Assembly (NCBI GenBank): GCA_947175295.1
Contig: CAMWMK010000017.1
Span: 1 to 49,959, forward strand
DNA from: an uncultured Porphyromonadaceae bacterium
GTDB lineage: Bacteria > Bacteroidota > Bacteroidia > Bacteroidales > Muribaculaceae
Direction: 5' to 3'
Length of the DNA stretch: 49,959 nt
Positions 42,543-49,959 of this stretch are shown here, piece by piece. Each line of letters starts with the position of its first letter. Positions within the stretch are counted from its first letter, which is position 1. Position numbers and translations under genes: made by a program. A model generated the notes under the pieces. It was not told the origin of the DNA, did no database searches, and was given only the letters and a program-made list of their open reading frames with translations.

Positions 42543-43849
42543 TGCTTTGGCAGCTCGCCCTTTCCCCGGTCATCACTTAAGGAAAGCTGTTTCTTTCCCC
42601 TTGGGCTTACTCCCGTAAGACTGAGATGCCTCATCATTTCCCTCGAAGACTGAAATCGCAGAGTACTCTTCCATTCGTCCAGGATTTCAGCAGGCGCAGC
42701 CGCATATTCTTCTGCCGTGCGGTAGAGGATGGGGCTGGGGCGAAGGGCGTCGAGCTGGTGGAGGTTGCCTTTGACGAAGGTGGAGAGGATGGCTATGCCT
42801 CCGGGATTCAGATGCGCTCGTACCGTTGTGATGAAGCCGATGGGGTCGGCAAACCATTGGATGGTTGAGGCACTCAGGATGATGTCGAACTTACGGGAGG
42901 TATCTTCCAGCCATTGCTCGGCGTCCGTCTGGAGATAGGTCTCTTCCTGGGCTATTCCGAAACATGGAACTTCGGCAAGATCCACATATGTGGCGGACTT
43001 CGGACGCAACATCTTCCTCCATTCCTCCGTAAGCAGTCCCTGTCCCGGTCCTATCTCGAGAAGGCAGATGCCATCCCTCTTATCCTCGGTCAACCGCTCC
43101 TGAAGTCTTTCCGCAATCTTCCGGCATATCTCGCGTTGAATAAGGGCATTCTCATTATAGCTCTTTCCTGCTCGCTGAAACCCCTCTCCTATTGCCTCAG
43201 TGTCGGGAAGGCAGCTCCGGATGATACGCGCCATATCAACCGCATGCGAAGCCTTCAGCGATACGATGGAGGCGTCGTTCCGTTGGTTCCAGAAGTCGTA
43301 TAGGTTTGCATATGGAAAGATGCGGTCATCTTCCGCAAGATAGACCCGGTCGAATTTAATATCCTTTGACCGTTGCCCTGATAAAGCCGCGCTCCGGATA
43401 TGGCCCAATTCCTCCTTCATGACCTCAAGGTCAGGGGAAGAAGGGAGGCGCCCGGCTATCTCAGCTAAGCGGTCCCTGTCACCCGCCATACGCAGATGAA
43501 ACTTTGCAAGCGATTTTTCGCTTAGACCTGCGAGAGTGCCTTGATAGACAGTCTCCGGAATGCCGAACTGATCTGATACCGGCTCCAGGCTGCCGCAGAT
43601 GGCGATCATAGCCGTTGCGGCAACACCGCAGAAAGCGGAGACCGCAACTCCCAGGGAGTAGGCGAATACATAGACGGTGCTGTATTGCGAAGGCAAGGGA
43701 GGCAAAGTCATATCCCGATAGTCACAGACTACCGCAGTGTCCCAACCATCAAAGACGCAGTCATTATAATACCGGGAGTCAGTAGACCACCCGGCAAATA
43801 TAAGTATGAGGCGCGTCGCCGCGCCTCTTTTTATGAATTCAATCTTCAC
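42482..43849 (-). CDS. bioGC: BioG-BioC fusion for pimeloyl-ACP synthesis
   Basis: 455 residues in two parts. Residues 1-220: BioG (DUF452) alpha/beta-hydrolase, pimeloyl-ACP methyl ester esterase, with the start IEFIKRGAATRLILIFAGW, nucleophile serine in AYSLG (S65), acid near 174-175 (AEDDR) and histidine H202 (KASHAVD). Residues about 223-455: BioC, malonyl-ACP O-methyltransferase, with GKSYNENALIQREICRKIAERL, the SAM motif LLEIGPGQG (263-271), ASTIQWFADP and LNPGGIAILSTF. BioC methylates malonyl-ACP so that fatty-acid synthesis can make the pimeloyl chain, and BioG removes the methyl. The end overlaps the RND gene by 61 nt. It lies 16 nt after two outer-membrane barrel genes. Confidence 0.92.
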   Translation of the reverse strand: MKIEFIKRGAATRLILIFAGWSTDSRYYNDCVFDGWDTAVVCDYRDMTLPPLPSQYSTVYVFAYSLGVAVSAFCGVAATAMIAICGSLEPVSDQFGIPETVYQGTLAGLSEKSLAKFHLRMAGDRDRLAEIAGRLPSSPDLEVMKEELGHIRSAALSGQRSKDIKFDRVYLAEDDRIFPYANLYDFWNQRNDASIVSLKASHAVDMARIIRSCLPDTEAIGEGFQRAGKSYNENALIQREICRKIAERLQERLTEDKRDGICLLEIGPGQGLLTEEWRKMLRPKSATYVDLAEVPCFGIAQEETYLQTDAEQWLEDTSRKFDIILSASTIQWFADPIGFITTVRAHLNPGGIAILSTFVKGNLHQLDALRPSPILYRTAEEYAAAPAEILDEWKSTLRFQSSREMMRHLSLTGVSPRGKKQLSLSDDRGKGELPKHHSLLPLELTFCPLLLFIKA

Positions 43850-43865
43850 TGCAGGAAAATTTCAT

Positions 43866-44471
43866 TTAGAAGAAATAAGCCAGATTCACACGGAAACCAT
43901 CGGCTCGCGCCGAGAGGTTTTCAAGCTTGACCGTACGGGTGGCGTAACTGAGGCCCCAGAGATAGCCTGCCGTGATCTGTAGCTTCTGGAAGAGCTCGAC
44001 GCCAAGTCCAAAATCAAGCGACACAGTGCCTACAGGCTGCTCGAGCGCCTTGCAGTTGCCAGCCACATTGAAGCTGAATACAGGACCGGCGAAGGCAAGA
44101 GGAGCTATCACCTCTTCCACTCCTTCAAGGCGAGTATACTTGAAGCGAAGGTGGAGGGGGATGTTGACGGTGTGAAGCACGACATTCTCATTGCCGAAAC
44201 CATCTGCGTTCCACACTTTCCACTCCCCGAAATTCACCTTTGCGCTGCGCATGCCGTAGGTAAGTCCGGCATCGACTCCGAAACCAATGCCCGGAATCAT
44301 GACCTCGGTCATGATTCCGACGTCGAAGCTGGTGCGCATGTTAGTCTCAAGCAGAGGCTCCTTCCAATGGAATTTATTGAAATTTACGCTTGCAGTAGGG
44401 CCCCACCGGAGTTCTGCATTCGCTCCCAGCCCACACAAAAGGGCCATAAGGGCCAAAACAAGTTTCTTCAT
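43866..44471 (-). CDS. Outer-membrane beta-barrel protein (PorT-like family)
   Basis: 201 residues with a signal peptide (MKKLVLALMALLCGLGANA). Alternating aromatic/hydrophobic strands, for example LRWGPTASVNFNKFHW, SFDVGIMTEVMIPGIGFGVDAGLTYGM and LQITAGYLWGLSY, and a terminal FRVNLAYFF (C-terminal aromatic, as needed for barrel insertion). It matches the small porin-family (OMP_b-brl) proteins of Bacteroidota. It is a paralogue of the upstream gene: both share the GF-VDAGL/IGADASLLY and VELFQKLQI/VELVKHLQI strands. Ligand or role unknown. Confidence 0.85.
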   Translation of the reverse strand: MKKLVLALMALLCGLGANAELRWGPTASVNFNKFHWKEPLLETNMRTSFDVGIMTEVMIPGIGFGVDAGLTYGMRSAKVNFGEWKVWNADGFGNENVVLHTVNIPLHLRFKYTRLEGVEEVIAPLAFAGPVFSFNVAGNCKALEQPVGTVSLDFGLGVELFQKLQITAGYLWGLSYATRTVKLENLSARADGFRVNLAYFF

Positions 44472-44488
44472 TAATCAGTCGTTTGCGT

Positions 44489-45097
44489 TTAGAAAAGATA
44501 TGCCGCAGTCAGGGTCCAGTAGTTTTTCTTCACTTTGAGGTCTTCGGTATTGATGCCGGTCATCTTGGCCACATTGTTCAGGCCGAAACAGTATCCGCCC
44601 TCAATCTGGAGATGCTTTACGAGTTCAACGCCTATGCCGACATTCCAGCCCACTTCGCATGTCTTGCTCTTGAAGTTGTCGAGGGTGTGCTTATTGAGGG
44701 CGAAGAGGAAGTCAGGACCCGTATATATGATCGGAGAAATGATGTTGCCCACTACGGGAAGACCGATCTTCCATTTCAGATTGATGGGGATGTCAAGGAA
44801 GTCCTTATTCTCATACGCGCTGTTGTCGTCTACATTCTGGCGAGCATAGAGCAGCGAGGCATCTGCGCCGATATTGACGATGGGGACTGTGAATTCAGCC
44901 ATCACGCCTGCCATCCAGCCGGTGCGGTTGCTTCCGTCCTTAAGGAAATTCTGCGCGCCCTCCATATCCTTGATCTTCATGTCGAGCTTACTGAAGTTCA
45001 TACCGGCCTTGATGCCGAATCGGAAATCTGCCGAAGCGTATCCGAATGAGAAGATGGCTACTAACGCCACCAGAAGAGCTTTGTGGAATGTCTTCAT
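44489..45097 (-). CDS. Outer-membrane beta-barrel protein (paralogue)
   Basis: 202 residues from the ATG at 45097, which gives the signal peptide MKTFHKALLVALVAIFSFGYASA; an upstream ATG at 45145 adds only polar leader. Strands FRFGIKAGMNFSKLDMK, GWMAGVMAEFTVPIVNIGADASLLY and a final TLTAAYLF with terminal Phe mark an eight-stranded-type barrel. It shares order and motifs with the next gene (17 nt downstream), so the pair arose by duplication. Predicted first gene of the operon, read from the divergent promoter at 45196-45226. Confidence 0.85.
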   Translation of the reverse strand: MKTFHKALLVALVAIFSFGYASADFRFGIKAGMNFSKLDMKIKDMEGAQNFLKDGSNRTGWMAGVMAEFTVPIVNIGADASLLYARQNVDDNSAYENKDFLDIPINLKWKIGLPVVGNIISPIIYTGPDFLFALNKHTLDNFKSKTCEVGWNVGIGVELVKHLQIEGGYCFGLNNVAKMTGINTEDLKVKKNYWTLTAAYLF

Positions 45098-45195
45098 AAT
45101 TGCTTTGGTTTGAGTTAATATTGTTTGCTTCTGTTGAGGGTGCAAATCTCGGGCGGCTTAGCCTCCAAAGTAGCCTCTCCTACATTTTGCTGATG

Positions 45196-45226
45196 CAAAG
45201 TTAATAAATTTCTTTTATAAGTCAAA
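45196..45226 (-). promoter_or_regulatory. Promoter of the outer-membrane barrel/bioGC operon
   Basis: On the minus strand TTTG (45226-45223) and TAACTTTG (45203-45196) are 19 nt apart. The leader to the ATG at 45097 is about 90 nt. Confidence 0.75.
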
Positions 45227-45235
45227 AAAAAATAG

Positions 45236-45243
45236 TATCTTTG
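45236..45243 (+). promoter_or_regulatory. -7 box of the exonuclease gene
   Basis: TATCTTTG fits TAnnTTTG about 53 nt before the ATG at 45296. The -33 position (about 45212-45216) is CTTTT rather than TTTG. It lies only 10 nt from the -33 box of the divergent promoter. Confidence 0.6.
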
Positions 45244-45295
45244 CATCGTTTTTCAAATTTACATCAAGCTCCCTCCAAAGGAGCATCCGACATTA

Positions 45296-45910
45296 ATGAA
45301 CATTTCTATCTCAAAACAGCAACTCGCAGCCCTCCCTCCGGAACAGTTCACAGGTCAGATAGTCGTCGTAGATTCACCTGCCGAGGTGGATGGTGCGGTA
45401 GCGCGTCTGCGCGACGCTGATTTGATCGGATTCGACACCGAGACGCGTCCTTCCTTCAAGAAAGGCCAAAGCCACAATGTGGCTCTCCTGCAGCTCTCAG
45501 CCTCCGACGTCTGTTTCCTCTTCCGCCTCAACAAAATAGGGATGCCTGATTCGCTCAAGGCTTTACTGGAAGATCAGAACAAAACCAAAATAGGACTCTC
45601 CATCCACGATGACTTCCGCAATCTCCGCAAGACCTACGACTTCAAGCCGGCCGGGTTTGTAGAGCTTCAGGAATTCGTCACCGACTGGAAAATCATCGAT
45701 AAGTCCCTATCAAAGATCTACGGAATCCTTTTCGGCAAAAGGCTCTCGAAATCGCAGCGCCTTTCCAATTGGGAGAGCGAGCAGCTCGCCGAGGCCCAAC
45801 AGCACTACGCGGCCCTCGACGCCCTCGCGTGCATACTCATATTCCGATATCTGAAGGAAGGGAACTTCGACCCCGACGCTTCCCCCTATCATGTGGAAGC
45901 CGAATCCTGA
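45296..45910 (+). CDS. 3'-5' exonuclease, RNase D-like DEDDy family
   Basis: 204 residues. DEDDy nuclease motifs are intact: Exo I DLIGFDTETRPSF, Exo II SIHDDFRNLRKTYDF and Exo III HYAALDALACILIF (Y-x-x-x-D). In Bacteroidota this group is annotated as a ribonuclease D-like or Werner-type 3'-5' exonuclease; it acts on RNA or DNA 3' ends, but the substrate cannot be assigned. No HRDC domain. It starts a plus-strand operon with a small membrane protein and bioF. Confidence 0.88.
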   Translation: MNISISKQQLAALPPEQFTGQIVVVDSPAEVDGAVARLRDADLIGFDTETRPSFKKGQSHNVALLQLSASDVCFLFRLNKIGMPDSLKALLEDQNKTKIGLSIHDDFRNLRKTYDFKPAGFVELQEFVTDWKIIDKSLSKIYGILFGKRLSKSQRLSNWESEQLAEAQQHYAALDALACILIFRYLKEGNFDPDASPYHVEAES

Positions 45911-45942
45911 AACGCCCGTAATTTACCATTCAGTCTGCCTCC

Positions 45943-46185
45943 ATGAGAAAATACAAATATATATGGCTTCCCGCCCTGCTGGCGGTCTATTTCATCGGAA
46001 TGACATTCTATTTCGGCCTTGATCTGCTGCGCCAGGGAGAGACCACACGGTTCTGGCTTACTGTGGTTGCCGAAGCGGCTGTGATCACCGCTCTTGTATT
46101 CTTCCTGAAAAAACGTGAGAAACTCCGCTCTGAAAGGGAAAAGGATATTGACGCCACCTCCGGCGGCCGCTATAAAAAGCTCTGA
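45943..46185 (+). CDS. Small two-helix membrane protein
   Basis: 80 residues: two TMs (WLPALLAVYFIGMTFYFGL and FWLTVVAEAAVITALVFFL) and a basic/acidic C-terminal tail (KKREKLRSEREKDID). It lies between the exonuclease (32 nt) and bioF (2 nt), so it is co-transcribed with both. No known motif. Conserved small proteins of this type occur in Bacteroidales; function unknown. Confidence 0.75.
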   Translation: MRKYKYIWLPALLAVYFIGMTFYFGLDLLRQGETTRFWLTVVAEAAVITALVFFLKKREKLRSEREKDIDATSGGRYKKL

Positions 46186-46187
46186 TA

Positions 46188-47306
46188 ATGATCTACGAAG
46201 ATATTCTGACTTCGCTTGAGAGCGAGCACCGCCTACGGAGAATACCCGACTCCCAAAACGGCATCGACCTGATCAGCAACGACTATATGGGGCTTGCCCA
46301 AAGAAGGAATGAATTCGACGGGGAATTCCGGGCCTTATGCTACGACACTCCGAATTCAGCGTCAGCCTCCCGGCTCCTCCAGCGCGACCAGGAGGCACAC
46401 GGGCGTCTGGAAACGTATCTTGACGCCCTCTACGGCAAACAGACACTCTTAATGAATTCCGGCTATCACGCCAACGTAGGCGCGCTGTCGGCGCTGTCGG
46501 TCGCCGGCACCCTGACAGTGAGCGACAAACTGATACACGCCTCCATGATCGACGGCATCAGGCTGGGCCACGGCGACACCGCCCGCTTTGCCCACAACGA
46601 TATGGATATGCTCCGAAAGATACTTGAAAGGAAAGCCTCTTCATATCGGTCCGTGATAGTCGCGGTGGAATCTGTCTACAGCATGGACGGCGATGTAGCT
46701 CCCCTTTACGAGCTTGTGAAGCTGAAACGGGAATTTCCGAATATTATCCTCTACGTCGATGAGGCCCATGCCTTCGGAGTGTTCGGCGAGCGGGGACTCG
46801 GACTTGCGGAAGAGCTCGATCTTATTCAGGAGATCGACATAATCATTGCTACACTCGGCAAGGCAGCGGCAGGCTACGGAGCCTTCATAGCCACTTCGGA
46901 AACGCTGCGGTCCTACTTCATCAACAGTGCGCGCAGTTTCATTTTCTCCACCGCGCTTCCTCCTTCGCTCATAGCATGGAATCAACTGATGATAGAAAAA
47001 CTGACATCTATGACCGACGAGCGTAGGCAGCTTCACGAACTCGCGCAATGGTTTCGCAATGAAGTCGAGGCCATCACAGGCCGCGGGTGTCAAAGCCGCA
47101 GCCAGATCATTCCGGTCCATGCAGGAAGTGCGGAAAAAGCCATCGCCATGGCTGCCTCGCTCAGGGAAAACGGCATCGATGCGCTCCCCATACGGCGCCC
47201 TACCGTAGCTGCCGGCACCGAACGCCTTCGCCTCTCCCTTTCGGTCGCGCTTACGAGGGAAGACCTTGTCAAGGTGCTTGATGCAATACGGTTATCTCTT
47301 TTATGA
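46188..47306 (+). CDS. bioF: 8-amino-7-oxononanoate synthase
   Basis: 372 residues, class II PLP-dependent alpha-oxoamine synthase: condenses pimeloyl-ACP (or pimeloyl-CoA) with alanine. Motifs: ISNDYMGLA, SGYHANVGALSAL, the acid/His pair DEAHAFGVFGERGLG and the PLP lysine in IATLGKAAAGYGAF. The C-terminal RPTVAAGTERLRLSLSVALT matches BioF. A glycine-based 2-amino-3-ketobutyrate ligase (Kbl) is the closest alternative; gene context with bioA and bioGC supports BioF. ATG at 46188 lies 2 nt after the previous stop. Convergent with lpxH. Confidence 0.88.
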   Translation: MIYEDILTSLESEHRLRRIPDSQNGIDLISNDYMGLAQRRNEFDGEFRALCYDTPNSASASRLLQRDQEAHGRLETYLDALYGKQTLLMNSGYHANVGALSALSVAGTLTVSDKLIHASMIDGIRLGHGDTARFAHNDMDMLRKILERKASSYRSVIVAVESVYSMDGDVAPLYELVKLKREFPNIILYVDEAHAFGVFGERGLGLAEELDLIQEIDIIIATLGKAAAGYGAFIATSETLRSYFINSARSFIFSTALPPSLIAWNQLMIEKLTSMTDERRQLHELAQWFRNEVEAITGRGCQSRSQIIPVHAGSAEKAIAMAASLRENGIDALPIRRPTVAAGTERLRLSLSVALTREDLVKVLDAIRLSLL

Positions 47307-47326
47307 ACAGACAGCCCTGCCCCACC

Positions 47327-48085
47327 CTATTCCGGGCTTACACCATCTGAATACTCATGCAGTGAAAGCACGCCGGTCTCATCGAGTATGGCGTAGGAGA
47401 AGGTCTTGATCCACTCTCCGAGCACCGTAAGGTCGCACGTCGGAGAAAGGCTCACTTGCTTGAGGATGTGAAGATGGCCGTAGATGAAATGGGATATATC
47501 CGGATGCTCCTCAAGATAGCCCCGCGAGAAGCTTTCAAGCTGGTCGAGGAGAGGATGCCATTCCTGCCCGGCCTCCCTTCCGGATGCGCGGCTATGCCGG
47601 CTCCACGAATAGGCGAACGGGACAGTCCAACGCGGATGAATGGCGGAGTAGAAAAACTGGCATACCTTCGAGCGGAACATCGACCGGATAAACCTGAAGC
47701 TCCACGGATGCTCACCCACTCCGTCGCCATGCGCCATAAAGACCTTCCGCCCGTAGATTTCATCTATCAGAGACCCATCCACGACCCTCACGCCGAGCTC
47801 CGTAGGGATATAGTCGAATATCCATATGTCATGGTTGCCTATGAGCCATGTTATCTTCACGCCGGAATCCGACAGCTCGGCGAGTTTGCCGAAAAACCTT
47901 ACGAATCCACGCGGCACGACATAGCGGTATTCATACCAATAGTCCAGTATGTCTCCGAGCAGATAGATCGCCTCGGCATCATCCTTTATGGAGTCGAGAA
48001 AGGCCACGACGCGCCTTTCCGACTCGCGGGAATCGGGGAAGTAAGGCGCGCCTAAGTGCAGGTCGCTAAGAAAATATGTCCTCAC
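47327..48085 (-). CDS. lpxH: UDP-2,3-diacylglucosamine diphosphatase
   Basis: 252 residues from a GTG at 48085 (RTYFLSDLHLGAPYF); an upstream ATG at 48136 lies inside the neighbouring gene. Calcineurin-like phosphoesterase motifs: SDLHLG (D and H metal ligands), YLLGDILDYWYEY, GNHDIWI, MAHGDGVG and YGHLH. It hydrolyses UDP-2,3-diacyl-GlcN to lipid X in lipid A synthesis at the cytoplasmic side of the membrane. The GTG overlaps the SufT-like stop (GTGA, 48082-48085), so coupling is likely. Confidence 0.9.
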   Translation of the reverse strand: MRTYFLSDLHLGAPYFPDSRESERRVVAFLDSIKDDAEAIYLLGDILDYWYEYRYVVPRGFVRFFGKLAELSDSGVKITWLIGNHDIWIFDYIPTELGVRVVDGSLIDEIYGRKVFMAHGDGVGEHPWSFRFIRSMFRSKVCQFFYSAIHPRWTVPFAYSWSRHSRASGREAGQEWHPLLDQLESFSRGYLEEHPDISHFIYGHLHILKQVSLSPTCDLTVLGEWIKTFSYAILDETGVLSLHEYSDGVSPE

Positions 48086-48438
48086 AGGAAACCAAGTTCG
48101 AGTTTCGCTTCCTCCGACATCATCGACTGGTCCCATACCGGATCGAAGACAAGACGGAGATCCACCTTCTCCGGACCTTTAATGCTGACGAGTTTCTGCC
48201 TTACGTCTTCAAGTATAAAGTCGGCCGCAGGGCAGCTTGGCGCCGTAAGCGTCATGTCTACATGAAGGGTCTTTGCATCTACATCATAGTCGATCCTATA
48301 GATCAGGCCAAGATCATATACATTCACGGGAATCTCAGGATCGAAGACCGTACGGAGCATCTCGATGGCTTTCTCAGTGATGCGGAGTTCCTCGGCGGTC
48401 TTCTCCTCTATGTTGTTTTTTTCTTCTGTATTTTCCAT
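48082..48438 (-). CDS. SufT/MIP18-family (DUF59) Fe-S assembly protein
   Basis: 118 residues. An acidic, Glu-rich N-terminus is followed by the single DUF59 domain: IEMLRTVFDPEIPVNVYDLGLIY, then MTLTAPSCPAADFILEDV, with the conserved Cys in APSCP, and LRLVFDPVWDQSMMSEEAKLELG. SufT-type proteins help mature Fe-S proteins. It lies 40 nt after bioA and is coupled to lpxH. Linkage to biotin genes is notable because biotin synthase (BioB) is an Fe-S enzyme, but bioB is not in the window. Confidence 0.92.
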   Translation of the reverse strand: MENTEEKNNIEEKTAEELRITEKAIEMLRTVFDPEIPVNVYDLGLIYRIDYDVDAKTLHVDMTLTAPSCPAADFILEDVRQKLVSIKGPEKVDLRLVFDPVWDQSMMSEEAKLELGFL

Positions 48439-48478
48439 TTTAACTTATGCTGTTTATATTGAAAACAAGCCCCGGCTC

Positions 48479-49756
48479 TCAATAGTTGTAGATCTGTCGT
48501 AGGATTTTAATGAGTTTGCGGGCAAGTGTGCGCACCTGCCCGTCGGATACTGCAAGATATGGTGGCATCAGATAGGCGTTGTGGGCAAACGGACGAATCC
48601 ATACGCCTTCTTCCACACACATCTTCTGAAATTGGCCGAGCCATGTGATATAGTCGTGCAGTTCCACCACTCCTATTCCGCCGAGCACCCTTACCTCCCT
48701 GACGAACGGCAGTTGTGCCGCCGGAGCGAGTTCCTCTCTCAGGATCGCCTCTATTTCCCTGATCCTTTCCTGCCAGGGACTCTCAAGAAGCAGGCGCGTG
48801 CTGGCCAAGGCCACGGAGCAGGCAAGCGGATTGCCCATGAAGGTGGGTCCATGCATGATGCATCCGGCTTCGCTCGAAGAGATCATTTCAGCCACTTTCT
48901 CCGATGTGGCTACTGCGGAGAATGTCATGTATCCTCCGGTCAGTGCCTTTCCTATAAGCATTATGTCGGGCTCAACTCCGGCATGCTCCCAGGCGAAGAG
49001 TTTTCCAGTGCGTCCGAATCCTGTAGCTATTTCATCGAATATCAGCAATATCCCGCGCTCATCGCATTCTTTCCTAAGCTCGCGGAGATACCGGGGGTGA
49101 TAAAAACGCATGCCTCCGGCCCCTTGCACAATGGGCTCGAGGATAACTGCGGCTATATCGTCGGCGTGCTCTTGCAGTATCCTGCGCATTGGCTCGAAGT
49201 CTTCCGGCCTCCACTCGTCGTGGAAGCCACATTCCGGAGCATCTGCAAAGTATCTTACCGGCAACGCCGGACCGAACGCTCCGTGCATACCAGTCACCGG
49301 ATCGCATACCGACATAGCGTTCCACGTGTCGCCGTGATAACCGCTCTTGATGGTGGCGAAATTAGTGCGCTTAGGATTGTTGTGCGCCTGCACGGCCATC
49401 TTCATGGCCACTTCCGTTGCCACCGACCCTGAGTCGGCATAGAAAATACGGTTCATGGATGGCGGCAGTATATCGAGAAGGAGTTTGCCGAGATCGATCG
49501 CAGGCTGATGGGTAAGTCCGCCAAACATGACGTGGCTCATCTTTCCCGTCTGGTCTTCCAGCGCTTTATTTAGCACCGGATGGTTATAGCCATGGATAAC
49601 GCACCACCATGAAGACATACCGTCGATAAGCTGACGCCCGTCGGCAAGCGTGATGACGGCGCCATCGGCATGGTCCACCTTATAAGTCGGAAGCGGGTCA
49701 TGCGTCGTGGTATATGGATGCCAGAGATGGTCTCTGTCGAAATCGTCGTTGAGCAT
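48479..49756 (-). CDS. bioA: Adenosylmethionine--8-amino-7-oxononanoate transaminase
   Basis: 425 residues, class III PLP aminotransferase. The N-terminus DHLWHPYTT and the segment [26 protein letters not shown] are BioA-specific. Further motifs: [16 protein letters not shown], the PLP Asp in [14 protein letters not shown] and the PLP lysine in [12 protein letters not shown]. It uses SAM as amino donor to make 7,8-diaminopelargonate. First gene of a bioA-sufT-like-lpxH unit; a -7 box lies just upstream. Confidence 0.96.
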   Translation of the reverse strand: MLNDDFDRDHLWHPYTTTHDPLPTYKVDHADGAVITLADGRQLIDGMSSWWCVIHGYNHPVLNKALEDQTGKMSHVMFGGLTHQPAIDLGKLLLDILPPSMNRIFYADSGSVATEVAMKMAVQAHNNPKRTNFATIKSGYHGDTWNAMSVCDPVTGMHGAFGPALPVRYFADAPECGFHDEWRPEDFEPMRRILQEHADDIAAVILEPIVQGAGGMRFYHPRYLRELRKECDERGILLIFDEIATGFGRTGKLFAWEHAGVEPDIMLIGKALTGGYMTFSAVATSEKVAEMISSSEAGCIMHGPTFMGNPLACSVALASTRLLLESPWQERIREIEAILREELAPAAQLPFVREVRVLGGIGVVELHDYITWLGQFQKMCVEEGVWIRPFAHNAYLMPPYLAVSDGQVRTLARKLIKILRQIYNY

Positions 49757-49775
49757 ATAGATAGGTTTTACACTG

Positions 49776-49783
49776 CAAAATTA
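49776..49783 (-). promoter_or_regulatory. -7 box candidate of bioA
   Basis: TAATTTTG on the minus strand (49783-49776), 20 nt before the bioA ATG. The -33 position falls inside a heptamer repeat and holds no TTTG. Confidence 0.5.
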
Positions 49784-49792
49784 CAAAAATTA

Positions 49793-49820
49793 ATTGAGAA
49801 TCGAGAATTGAGAATTGAGA
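49793..49820. repeat. Heptamer tandem repeat (ATTGAGA x4)
   Basis: ATTGAGA, ATCGAGA, ATTGAGA, ATTGAGA: four contiguous 7-nt units, one with a single change, directly upstream of the bioA promoter. Confidence 0.9.
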
Positions 49821-49885
49821 TTTTTTGCAGGCCGGAACAAATCATCTCTACACGCTCCTCCACTACGTGCCATTATATGAAAATG

Positions 49886-49916
49886 AAAAAAGGGCCTAAC
49901 CTCAACGGTCCGGCCC
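49886..49916 (-). terminator. Terminator for a minus-strand gene beyond the right edge
   Basis: On the minus strand GGGCCGGACC (49916-49907) pairs with GGTTAGGCCC (49901-49892) with a two-base internal mismatch and a 5-nt loop, followed by six T. The gene it ends lies outside the window. Confidence 0.7.
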
Positions 49917-49959
49917 AATTTATGAGTTTCTACAGGTAAAAAATCTTAAGGTAAAAAGA

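Noticed and set aside
44483-45049. Plus-strand ORF of 188 codons over the outer-membrane barrel gene
   Set aside because: Antisense shadow of a gene with a signal peptide, barrel strands and a C-terminal Phe.
49670-49939. Plus-strand ORF at the right edge
   Set aside because: It starts inside the bioA coding region on the opposite strand and runs through the heptamer repeat and a terminator; no domain is seen.

Overview
The window looks like chromosomal DNA of a member of Bacteroidales (phylum Bacteroidota). A Muribaculaceae-like gut lineage would fit, but this is inferred from gene content and composition, not from a marker gene. Evidence: many promoters match the Bacteroidota primary-sigma pattern (TTTG, 19-20 nt, TAnnTTTG). 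The window also has a Na+-NQR operon, an ExbB-ExbD-ExbD-TonB operon, a TPR-transmembrane-HTH regulator, a DUF3244-type secreted protein, an NVEALA-like peptide and a BioG-BioC fusion. No phage, insertion sequence, CRISPR array or rRNA was seen. The only RNA gene is a tRNA-Met cut by the left edge.

Layout, left to right. 1-6.5 kb: tRNA-Met(CAT), then a tight polycistron of a lipoprotein, a MurB fused to a metallo-beta-lactamase-fold hydrolase, a nucleoside-type MFS transporter and RsmE, convergent with an MscS-type channel. 6.8-12.3 kb: ndk, an M23/LysM peptidoglycan hydrolase, a very long perfect hairpin, a small membrane protein, then a minus-strand pair (AmgK-like kinase fused to a RapZ C-terminal domain, plus a MurU-like nucleotidyltransferase) divergent from pgk. 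12.6-20.3 kb: an energy-transduction operon (ExbB, two long ExbD, TonB) followed by a small membrane protein, a PstS-like lipoprotein, an HGSNAT/NagX-like membrane protein and a periplasmic TPR protein. 20.5-28.4 kb: nqrABCDEF, glyA and bioD.

28.6-42.5 kb is the most unusual part, and its first half (about 29.1-33.6 kb) is clearly more AT-rich than its surroundings. It runs in one direction: a membrane-anchored TPR/LuxR-like regulator, a frameshifted DUF3244 gene, a MauE/DoxX-type redox membrane protein, a membrane-anchored thioredoxin-fold protein, a small NVEALA-like cysteine-containing peptide, a beta-propeller lipoprotein, then TolC, an HlyD-type adaptor and two tandem RND permeases. I read it as a candidate system for making, oxidatively folding and exporting (or sensing) a small secreted peptide. 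The individual families are recognisable; the combined function is inference.

42.5-49.96 kb: two related outer-membrane beta-barrels and a BioG-BioC fusion on the minus strand, divergent from a 3'-5' exonuclease, a small membrane protein and bioF; then a minus-strand run of bioA, a SufT/MIP18-like gene and lpxH. With bioD at 27.8 kb, the window encodes the pimelate-ester steps (BioC, BioG) and BioF, BioA and BioD, but in four separate transcription units and with no bioB. A second theme is degenerate heptamer (period 7) tandem repeats in several intergenic gaps, one of which supplies the start codon of an RND pump.
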